From: Bacillota bacterium | Lineage (GTDB): Bacteria > Bacillota > Clostridia > Oscillospirales > Ruminococcaceae | Reading direction: 5' to 3' | NCBI GenBank assembly: GCA_023443315.1 | Contig: JAEZVA010000055.1 | Location: 1 to 28,231, forward strand | Length of the DNA: 28,231 nt | In this document: piece by piece, positions 7,650 to 13,193 of the stretch | Numbering within the stretch: position 1 is the stretch's first letter | Layout: each line of letters opens with the position of its first letter | Position numbers and translations under genes: made by a program | The notes under the pieces: model-generated | What the model was told of the DNA's origin: nothing | Seen by the model: the letters and a program-made list of their open reading frames with translations, nothing else | The model's database searches: none

Positions 7650-8126
7650 CTACCGCTCCGTCTCCAGCGCGCCGACCATATCCTGCGGCTCGCCGTCGTG
7701 GGCGTTTTCCGCTTCTTCTTCCTCCACCTGCTTGCAGATGAAGTCGTACATCTCGCGGGCGGTCTTGCAGATCACGCCAATGCGCTCGGCGGAGATGGTG
7801 AACGGAACGTCGGTGGGGTACCGCGTTTCAATGTAGAAGCGGTTTAGGGTGGCGCTCTCATCCAGCCACTGACTGAATGCGCGGTCGTACCGCAACGCCT
7901 GACGACACAGCCAGGTCAGGTTGTGCCCGTCCACCAAGCGGTCGGATGCCACCAGCACAAACGCCTTTAGCGCCTTTTCGATGGTCTGCTGGCAGTGAAA
8001 GGCGCAGGCGTTGCGGCAGTCGCATTTCGCAAGCAGCAGCTCGGCGGCGCGCATATCCTCGCCCGCCTTTTGCAGCCAGTCCAGATGCCTGCGGCTGTCA
8101 CTCGTACGGTTACGCCGTCTGCTCAT
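7650..8126 (-). CDS. HEPN-domain protein (PF05168-like), partner of the adjacent nucleotidyltransferase-like protein
   Basis: A 158-residue helical protein. HLDWLQKAGEDMRAAELLL (14-32), AFHCQQTIEKALKAFVL (42-58), DGHNLTWLC (66-74) and ETRYPTD (100-106) follow the classic HEPN pattern. Such proteins are usually encoded with a minimal nucleotidyltransferase as a two-gene module, in some cases a toxin-antitoxin pair. An R63-x4-H68 spacing is present, but the HxY tyrosine that is AMPylated in HepT-type toxins is absent (leucine at 70). The ATG at 8126 overlaps the upstream TGA (ATGA), so I prefer it to an in-frame ATG 69 bases earlier. The C-terminus is acidic (VEEEEAENAHDGE). Whether it is toxic cannot be told from sequence. 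Confidence 0.8.
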   Translation of the reverse strand: MSRRRNRTSDSRRHLDWLQKAGEDMRAAELLLAKCDCRNACAFHCQQTIEKALKAFVLVASDRLVDGHNLTWLCRQALRYDRAFSQWLDESATLNRFYIETRYPTDVPFTISAERIGVICKTAREMYDFICKQVEEEEAENAHDGEPQDMVGALETER

Positions 8127-8428
8127 AGCACCACGACCCCCGTTTCGTTGATCACACTTGCAAACGAATGGGGGGTGTTCACCAGCTCGTTCCACTCGGC
8201 GGGGGTGTAGATGACTACATCAAACGGTGTGTCAGACTCAATACCCAGATAGATGCGCTTTTCCACGGTGGTCTTGTCGTCGGTGTCTACCACCACACAT
8301 AGCTTAAAGCTAAGCAGCCTGCCCGCTACGCCTGTTTTTTGGTTAAACAAAATGATGTGCTCAGGGTGTACGCCCTCTTCAATCTCACTTGCCACACGGC
8401 GTATGCTGTCAAGCAGCTCATGGTTCAT
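8123..8428 (-). CDS. Degenerate MNT-type nucleotidyltransferase-fold protein
   Basis: A 101-residue protein with the size, position and flanking pattern of minimal nucleotidyltransferases: PEHIILFN near residues 22-29, hydrophobic CVVVDTDD at 44-51, then PFDVVIYTPAEWNELV and a closing INETGVVVL. The catalytic signatures are missing. Where the family has GSxARG there is NQKTGV, and the SD-x-D metal-binding motif reads SFKLCVV. It is therefore probably inactive as an enzyme. It overlaps the HEPN gene by four bases and follows the ECF gene after 83 bp with no terminator, so all three may share a transcript. A GGAGGGG ribosome site precedes the ATG. A neutralising partner role for HEPN by binding alone is inference. 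Confidence 0.72.
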   Translation of the reverse strand: MNHELLDSIRRVASEIEEGVHPEHIILFNQKTGVAGRLLSFKLCVVVDTDDKTTVEKRIYLGIESDTPFDVVIYTPAEWNELVNTPHSFASVINETGVVVL

Positions 8429-8511
8429 GGTGTGACCCCTCCGTTTCCCCCGCTGTATGGCGGGATGGTGCTATCCGCTGGGATTTGCGATGCCGTTATA
8501 ACTCGGCTATT

Positions 8512-9087
8512 TTACTTCGCCACCCGCTTAATGGCAGGGATAACCGCAAGCGCAAGCGCGCCGCCAAGCAGTGCGGTGACCAGCTGCGGGTACGAGAACA
8601 TCATCGAAAGCTTTTCTACCACAGGGGGCTTTAGCTCAGGTACGAGTGTAAGCAGTGCGGGCACGCTCAGCCACAGGAATACGGTCTTTGCAACCGCGCC
8701 CAGCGCAACGCCCGTAATGCCAAACACGCCGTAGGGCTTTTGCCCCTTTTGCGTTGCAAGGGTAAAGAATACCCAAGTAACCAACACGATTACCACGTTG
8801 CCAAGCGCCACGGCGGGGGTAATAATCGGCTGCCCTTGTATGCCGAGCAGCAATGCCAGCACCGACGACAGCACACCAACGGCAATGCCGCTCCACAGTC
8901 CCACCACAGCGGCGGTTAAAATCAGTATCATATTCACGAGCGATCCGGTAATCAGCTGCGTGATGCTCATCGGTCCTAAAACCACCGCCCCTGCGGGGAT
9001 AAGCTTGCTGCCCACAAACTGTGCAACCACAAGCAGTGCCAGCATCAAGCCGGTGCGTGCAACCCATAATGTCGTTTTGTTCTTCAT
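8512..9087 (-). CDS. Predicted ECF transporter S component / small integral membrane transporter
   Basis: A 191-residue very hydrophobic protein with five to six predicted membrane helices (about 9-27, 35-60, 62-83, 86-110, 120-143, 165-184) and a short basic tail. The helix layout, length and the motif RTGLMLALLVVAQFVGSK near the N-terminus fit substrate-binding S components of energy-coupling-factor vitamin transporters, which borrow EcfA/A'/T encoded elsewhere. The substrate cannot be read. The start at 9087 uses AAAGGAG seven bases upstream; longer in-frame starts would overlap the leader. A strong promoter lies about 155-185 bp upstream, leaving a long structured leader that may sense the ligand. 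Membrane protein is certain, ECF assignment moderate. Confidence 0.65.
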   Translation of the reverse strand: MKNKTTLWVARTGLMLALLVVAQFVGSKLIPAGAVVLGPMSITQLITGSLVNMILILTAAVVGLWSGIAVGVLSSVLALLLGIQGQPIITPAVALGNVVIVLVTWVFFTLATQKGQKPYGVFGITGVALGAVAKTVFLWLSVPALLTLVPELKPPVVEKLSMMFSYPQLVTALLGGALALAVIPAIKRVAK

Positions 9088-9235
9088 ATACATTCTCCTT
9101 TTGTCGGGGGCTTTATGTAGCTTTACCATGATTGCCCGGTGCAATGACGACGGGTACTCTCCTAGTATCTGCGGTTTTTTAGATATAATCACCGCAGCGG
9201 TCTTTTTTGCGCCAAGGCGTCTGCCCTACCCCTAT
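9088..9235 (-). promoter_or_regulatory. Structured 5' leader of the ECF-MNT-HEPN unit, candidate riboswitch of unknown class
   Basis: About 148 nt separate the inferred start site from the gene. On the RNA strand ACCGC-A-GCGGT (9191-9201) competes with a 7-bp stem CTGCGGT/ACCGCAG (9191-9197 with 9169-9175). CCCG/CGGG arms pair at 9135-9138 and 9151-9154. GGGGTAGGGC near the 5' end can pair with GCCCCC just before the ribosome site. I could not match it to a known riboswitch consensus. Confidence 0.4.
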
Positions 9236-9241
9236 AAATCC

Positions 9242-9271
9242 ATCATAGTTCTTTTTATTCCCGTCTGTCAA
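9242..9271 (-). promoter_or_regulatory. Sigma-A promoter for the ECF S-component gene
   Basis: TTGACA (9266-9271) and TATGAT (9242-9247) on the minus strand with an 18-base spacer. Transcription should start near 9235. Confidence 0.8.
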
Positions 9272-9366
9272 GGTGGTTTATCACAAAAAGCTACTTTTTT
9301 AGTATATTTTTATTTTTGGGGGATTATTCGGGGCGATTTTCGGTTAGATTCTGCCATTTTGGGGAC

Positions 9367-9389
9367 GGAGCGACGAGGGCGTCGCTCCC
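9367..9389. repeat. Family-1 palindrome, GGAGCGACG type (left of an inverted pair)
   Basis: GGAGCGACG-AGGG-CGTCGCTCC, then CTAC. The same sequence returns in reverse orientation at 9676-9698, so the pair brackets about 290 bp with no gene. Two TGTAAACAATC copies lie between them near 9402-9434. Confidence 0.75.
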
Positions 9390-9533
9390 TACTGTAATTC
9401 TGTAAACAATCCTCTTGCACTTGTGTAAACAATCTTACTCTTGACATGATAATCGCCCTTACGACTTAATTTTATATATCGCGGAAAACCGCAGAGTTTT
9501 TTGAACAACAACCGCAAACTTACATAAGTGCCC

Positions 9534-9643
9534 AGAACCGAAGGTTCTCCTAACGCCAAGCTTTAGCTTGGTGATGCTTAGCTTTAGCTTGGCGATGCTT
9601 AGCTTTAGCTTGGCAATGCGTAGGGAACGATCATAACCGTTCC
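9534..9643. repeat. Family-2 repeat with three 21-bp tandem copies
   Basis: AGAACC/GGTTCT stem (9534-9548), then AGCTTTAGCTTGG(T/C)(G/A)ATGCTT-type units in exact 21-bp register at 9559-9579, 9580-9600 and 9601-9621, each with the AAGC-TTTA-GCTT hairpin. It closes with GGAACG/CGTTCC (9624-9643). No coding potential is evident. Confidence 0.85.
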
Positions 9644-9675
9644 ACCCCACCACCACCGATAAACCCCACCTGTAG

Positions 9676-9698
9676 GGAGCGACGCCCTCGTCGCTCCG
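9676..9698. repeat. Family-1 palindrome, GGAGCGACG type (right of the inverted pair)
   Basis: GTAGG then GGAGCGACG-CCCT-CGTCGCTCC: the reverse complement of the 9367-9389 copy. Confidence 0.75.
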
Positions 9699-9779
9699 TT
9701 TGTTACCTGTTAGACGAATTTCATGTAGAAGACGGCGACCTTCCCTAATCTTGTCGATGCGTGCAACCAGCGGGCGATT

Positions 9780-9806
9780 GCAATGCGAAGCAAAGCTTCG
9801 CATTGC
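9780..9806. repeat. Perfect 12-bp hairpin
   Basis: GCAATGCGAAGC-AAA-GCTTCGCATTGC. It is not followed by a T run, so it is more likely a repeat-family hairpin than a terminator. It lies about 85 bp upstream of the strong 9890 promoter. Confidence 0.75.
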
Positions 9807-9889
9807 GCGTCCGCCCGACCCCAACCGCGGTAATAATTCAAATCATTCGCGCACCCCATCACCCACCCCCTATAAACCCCAATTTTCGG

Positions 9890-9918
9890 TTGACATTGGA
9901 ATAGCCGTGCAGTATAAT
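9890..9918 (+). promoter_or_regulatory. Consensus sigma-A promoter for the ABC exporter leader
   Basis: TTGACA (9890-9895), a 17-base spacer and TATAAT (9913-9918): a perfect match to the consensus. Transcription should begin near 9925, about 320 nt before the first exporter gene. Confidence 0.92.
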
Positions 9919-9952
9919 ATCCATAGATTTTTACAGAAAGGTGGTGAGAGGT

Positions 9953-10153
9953 ATGAACGTAACCGTATTCTTCAGCGGCATCAGTGTGAATCAGTCCGTA
10001 AGCTGCGTACACGGCAAGGAATTTACCAATGCGATTTTATGGGGTAGGTCTGCCCTTTTGCCGGTTATCTGCGCCGGTTTTTCGGTTTTACGGGATAGCT
10101 GCGCCCTTTTGCATCGTATGAACTACCTCTTGCCGCACGCAAATCTGGTCTAA
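9953..10153 (+). CDS. 66-codon leader ORF upstream of the ABC exporter (candidate attenuation peptide)
   Basis: The ATG follows AAAGGTGGTGA, one mismatch from an ideal ribosome site, and sits 28 bases after the inferred transcription start, so translation is likely. The 66-residue product (begins MNVTVFFSGISVNQS) resembles no family I know and has no clear signal or domain. Its TAA stop (10151-10153) falls in the loop of the terminator hairpin at 10139-10173. A ribosome finishing the ORF would cover the hairpin's left arm. That geometry is typical of translation-controlled attenuation. The mRNA also repeats CTGC(G)CC-TTTTGC-like segments around 10050-10110. Alternatively it is a small gene in its own right with its own terminator. 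Confidence 0.5.
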   Translation: MNVTVFFSGISVNQSVSCVHGKEFTNAILWGRSALLPVICAGFSVLRDSCALLHRMNYLLPHANLV

Positions 10154-10173
10154 CCAGTCCGATTTGCTTTTTT
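10139..10173 (+). terminator. Leader terminator 1 (attenuator) of the ABC exporter operon
   Basis: Stem GCAAATC (10139-10145) / GATTTGC (10161-10167) with an inner GGT/ACC, followed by six T. It overlaps the stop codon of the leader ORF. Confidence 0.8.
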
Positions 10174-10183
10174 GTGCCGCATA

Positions 10184-10217
10184 GCCCGGGTATTCATACG
10201 AATACCCGGGCATTTTT
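10184..10217 (+). terminator. Leader terminator 2 of the ABC exporter operon
   Basis: Perfect 12-bp stem GCCCGGGTATTC-ATAC-GAATACCCGGGC followed by ATTTTT. It ends 28 bases before the first exporter start codon, so expression needs read-through of both hairpins or an unseen promoter. Confidence 0.8.
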
Positions 10218-10245
10218 GTGCCCAAACAACAAGGAGTATACATCT

Positions 10246-11013
10246 ATGATTAAATATATCACCACCGCCCGAATGTCCTGCACTCAAAAGACAAACGGCG
10301 GCATTTTATACCTGTTACCCGATATCCTGATTAAGATATGCACACTCATCCCACTCATCTTTTTGTGGCGGGTGGTCATGGCAAGCGGCGCGGATGTGGG
10401 TATGACGACGGCACAGATGCTGTCGTACACCTACGCGTCAGTGCTGCTCTCCGACCTGATGGTTGTAAAAACCGCCGCCACCGGCTGGCTGTCCGAGGGC
10501 GTGCTTGTCAAGTTGTACGGTCGCCCCATCTCGGTAATCGGTCAGCTCGTCGCGCAAACGGTGGGCGGCTGGCTGCCCATGCTTACCCTGTTTTCTCTGC
10601 CCATGGCGGTTGCGGCACCCCTGTTCGGCGTAAGCCTTATTCCTGCCACCCCGTGGTTTTTTCCGAGCCTTGCGCTGTGCGTCAGCCTCGGCTTTGCTAT
10701 TGATCTGCTGTTTGCGTGCCTGTCTATTAAGCTGCGCAACATGAGCTGGCTTATCGACCGCATCCGTGCGGCGGTTGTCGCACTTTTTTCCGGCACGGTC
10801 ATCCCCATTCGGCTGCTGCCACTGGGTATTGGCGAAGCGATGAAATACCAGCCGTTTGCGTGCCTTGGTGGCGCGCCGCTTACCCTGCTTACCGGCACGG
10901 CAAACCCCTATGATGTGTTTGCCTTACAGGCGGTATGGAACCTGATTTTATGGCCTTTGGCACTGCTTATCTTCAAAAAATCACAGGAGGGGATGGTCAG
11001 CTATGGCGGGTAA
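10246..11013 (+). CDS. ABC-2 type transporter permease (DUF990-like), subunit 1
   Basis: A 255-residue membrane protein with about six helices (for example LPDILIKICTLIPLIFLW, MLTLFSLPMAVAAPLFG and FPSLALCVSLGFAIDLLF). The extracellular part between the last helices holds SGTVIPIRLLPLGIGEAMKY, a pattern common in DUF990-like ABC-2 permeases (VIPIxLxP). Partners are the second permease (11-bp overlap) and the ATPase downstream. I start at ATG 10246 because AAGGAG precedes it; an earlier in-frame ATG at 10174 lies inside the terminator region. The substrate is unknown; relatives include drug and lipid exporters. Confidence 0.8.
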   Translation: MIKYITTARMSCTQKTNGGILYLLPDILIKICTLIPLIFLWRVVMASGADVGMTTAQMLSYTYASVLLSDLMVVKTAATGWLSEGVLVKLYGRPISVIGQLVAQTVGGWLPMLTLFSLPMAVAAPLFGVSLIPATPWFFPSLALCVSLGFAIDLLFACLSIKLRNMSWLIDRIRAAVVALFSGTVIPIRLLPLGIGEAMKYQPFACLGGAPLTLLTGTANPYDVFALQAVWNLILWPLALLIFKKSQEGMVSYGG

Positions 11014-11851
11014 TTTTAGCACTAAACATTTCTTTAAGCTGTACGGCATTGCCGCCAAGCTTGACCTTGCGTGGCTTCTGCGCGACACAAAATACGCCCT
11101 TGCGGCAATTGCTGCAGATATGCTCTCGAACCTTTCTGCCGTGTCCGCCGTGTACTTAATCGCCCTGCGGTTTGGCGGCATCGGCGGCATGAGCACCGAC
11201 GAGGTGCTGTTTATGCTTTCGTATTCCACACTCATTACCGGCGTGTTTATCCTGTTCGGGGCTAACAACAACATCCACATCAGCCGCATCATCGGGCGTG
11301 GGCAGCTGGAGCACATGTTTATTCAGCCCCTGTCCATAAAAACGCAGCTGTTTACCTGCGGCTTTTGCCCGTTTACGGGGGGCAGCAACTTTGTGGTGGG
11401 CTGCATCCTGCTCGTCATCGCTGTAAATCGGCTGTCCCTTACCATAACGGCGGGATGGCTGTTATTCCTAGCGGCAAACGTGGTTACCACCATGACGATT
11501 ATCGTCGCCCGCTCCTACCTTGTGGCAACGGCGGCGTTCTACGCACCGACAGAGGCGGAGGAGATCTCTGCCACCGCCATTGAGGGCACCTGGCTGCTTA
11601 GCACCTTCCCCCTCTCGGGCATGCCGCGCATACTGCAATTCTCGCTAATCACCCTGCTGCCCGAGGGGCTGATGGCGTGGTTTCCGTCGCTCTGCCTGCT
11701 AGGCAAGCCGCCCATGAATCTCCCCTCCTTCTATCCGATGGCGTTTGCGCTTATTCTGGCACTCATAGCCTCTTACTTCTTTAGAAAAGGACTGAACTAC
11801 TATGTCACAAAGGGATCCAACCGATACCTGCCCTACGGATTTCGCCGTTAG
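11003..11851 (+). CDS. ABC-2 type transporter permease (DUF990-like), subunit 2
   Basis: A 282-residue membrane protein, again with about six helices (VLFMLSYSTLITGVFILFG, FVVGCILLVIAVNRLSL, AGWLLFLAANVVTTMTIIVA, FYPMAFALILALIASYFF). An amphipathic N-terminus containing KLDLAWLLRDTKYAL is typical of the second subunit of these pairs. The motif IIGRGQLEHMFIQPLS after the first helices matches the cytoplasmic loop by which ABC-2 permeases contact their ATPase. AGGAGGGG lies eight bases before the ATG, within the end of subunit 1, so the two are translationally coupled. It probably forms a heterodimeric channel with subunit 1. Confidence 0.8.
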   Translation: MAGNFSTKHFFKLYGIAAKLDLAWLLRDTKYALAAIAADMLSNLSAVSAVYLIALRFGGIGGMSTDEVLFMLSYSTLITGVFILFGANNNIHISRIIGRGQLEHMFIQPLSIKTQLFTCGFCPFTGGSNFVVGCILLVIAVNRLSLTITAGWLLFLAANVVTTMTIIVARSYLVATAAFYAPTEAEEISATAIEGTWLLSTFPLSGMPRILQFSLITLLPEGLMAWFPSLCLLGKPPMNLPSFYPMAFALILALIASYFFRKGLNYYVTKGSNRYLPYGFRR

Positions 11852-12821
11852 CGTTAGCCACACCACCAAAACCTTCTCCCAATGGCAGCGCTCAAACACC
11901 GCGGGCAGCATCATAAAGAATCTAATCAAGCCCGAAAAGCGGGTGATTACCGCCCTCGACGATGTGTCGTTTGACATCCGAGTGGGGGAGTTTGTCGCCT
12001 ATGCGGGGCCCAACGGGGCGGGCAAAAGCACCACGATGAAGCTGTTGTGCGGCATGCTGCTGCCAAGCTCCGGCACACTGTCGGTGCTTGGGCTGTCGCC
12101 CCATACCCAGCGCGTACCGCTCATGCGCCATCTCGGGGTGCTGTTTGGCAACCGCACCGAGCTGTGGTGGGATCACCCCATCATCCAAAGCTTTGAGTGG
12201 AAGCGCGTGGTGTGGGATATCCCCCGACCGCTGTACGAAAAAAATCTCGCCATGGTCACCGAGCTGCTAGACATCGGCGGGCTGCTTAAAACATTCGCGC
12301 GGGAGCTGAGCCTTGGTCAGCGCATGCGCTGCGATCTTGCGATGATGCTGCTACATAGTCCGCAGGTCATCCTGCTTGACGAACCCACCCTAGGGCTTGA
12401 CGTGGTGGCAAAGCGGCAGATGATCGACTTTTTAAAGACCATCAACCGCGAAAACGGCGTCACCATTCTGGTAACCAGCCACGACATGGACGACCTAGAG
12501 GAGATGGCGCAGCGCATCCTAATGGTGTCCGACGGTAAAATCGCCTTCGACGGCGGCTTTGCCGCCCTGCGCGACATCACCGGCAGCCCCACACGGGTGT
12601 CGGTCACCATGGCGGGGGGTGCGCCGCCCATCCTGCCCGCCGCCATGCTGCTGGGCAGCGAAAACGGCGTGTACGAGTACGAAACAGACCTTGCCGCGCT
12701 GCCCATCACGACCCTGCTGCGCCAATTATCCGAAACAGACGGCGTGCAGGATGTCGAGATTAAAAAAGCACCGATCGAGCAGGTCATCGCTACGCTATAC
12801 CGCCGCTGGAATGCGGGCTAA
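11802..12821 (+). CDS. ABC transporter ATP-binding protein of the exporter
   Basis: A 339-residue ATPase that energises the two permeases. Seen: Walker A GPNGAGKST (69-77), Q-loop region GNRTELWWDHP (116-126), signature LSLGQ (169-173), Walker B VILLDEP (189-195) with catalytic E194, and H-loop histidine H227. About 100 C-terminal residues after the ATPase fold form an accessory domain. The start ATG overlaps the end of subunit 2 by 50 bp and has AAAAGGA upstream; later starts would cut into the nucleotide-binding fold (AVSVSHTTKTF begins at 15). The WWDHP tryptophan pair is typical of the CcmA-like ATPases paired with DUF990 permeases. Confidence 0.93.
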   Translation: MSQRDPTDTCPTDFAVSVSHTTKTFSQWQRSNTAGSIIKNLIKPEKRVITALDDVSFDIRVGEFVAYAGPNGAGKSTTMKLLCGMLLPSSGTLSVLGLSPHTQRVPLMRHLGVLFGNRTELWWDHPIIQSFEWKRVVWDIPRPLYEKNLAMVTELLDIGGLLKTFARELSLGQRMRCDLAMMLLHSPQVILLDEPTLGLDVVAKRQMIDFLKTINRENGVTILVTSHDMDDLEEMAQRILMVSDGKIAFDGGFAALRDITGSPTRVSVTMAGGAPPILPAAMLLGSENGVYEYETDLAALPITTLLRQLSETDGVQDVEIKKAPIEQVIATLYRRWNAG

Positions 12822-12848
12822 TTGCAGTTCAAAGCCCCGTCACCTTAT

Positions 12849-12893
12849 CAACGCAAGGACCCCGCCGCATATTGCGGCGGGGTCCTTGCGTTG
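12849..12893. terminator. Perfect 21-bp inverted repeat after the ABC operon (probable terminator)
   Basis: Arms 12849-12869 and 12873-12893 are exact inverted repeats with a 3-base loop (TAT); the core is GGACCCCGCCGCA / TGCGGCGGGGTCC. It starts 27 bases after the ATPase stop. There is no T run after it, so strong pairing rather than a U tract would have to end transcription. Confidence 0.65.
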
Positions 12894-12915
12894 AAAGCAA
12901 TTCTGCTATCTGTAG

Positions 12916-13010
12916 CTAATTAACTTTAATAATGTCCGAACAAAATCGAGCAAAAGCTTGCATTTATGGCTTTTACGAAGATTTTTTCGTAGACATTATA
13001 AGTTAATTAG
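12916..13010. repeat. 95-bp quasi-palindromic element (MITE-like or RNA hairpin)
   Basis: Ends CTAATTAACTT...ATAATGTC (12916-12936) and GACATTATAAGTTAATTAG (12992-13010) are inverted repeats. The interior continues to pair (CGAACAAAATC with GATTTTTTCG, GCAAAAGC with GCTTTTAC), so the whole block folds into one long hairpin. The rest of 12822-13193 holds no convincing gene. Confidence 0.65.
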
Positions 13011-13193
13011 GTATACTATCTCCGATAAACGGGTTGCGTTGGCTGCTAGGTCGTGCCTTTTTTTGTTTTGGCAGTTCATCTGCCGCTCAAGAAAAAAGAC
13101 TGTTAATAATCTTTGCTTTTATTGTTTAACGGAGTCTGTATCCATGCATAAGGTTTTCCTCTTTTGCGCCTGGGGGCTGTTTTCAAACAGCGC

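Noticed and set aside
7922..7940. R63-x4-H68 in the HEPN protein as an RNase active site
   Set aside because: The histidine belongs to the conserved HNL structural motif of this HEPN family; the spacing alone is weak evidence for catalysis.
9130..9175. Resemblance of GGAGAGTA and GTCATTGCA in the ECF leader to the THF riboswitch
   Set aside because: Only short strings match; the remaining conserved core and pairing order of the THF class are not found.
9559..9621. Tandem 21-bp repeat as a CRISPR fragment
   Set aside because: Units are contiguous with no unique spacers, and no cas genes are present.
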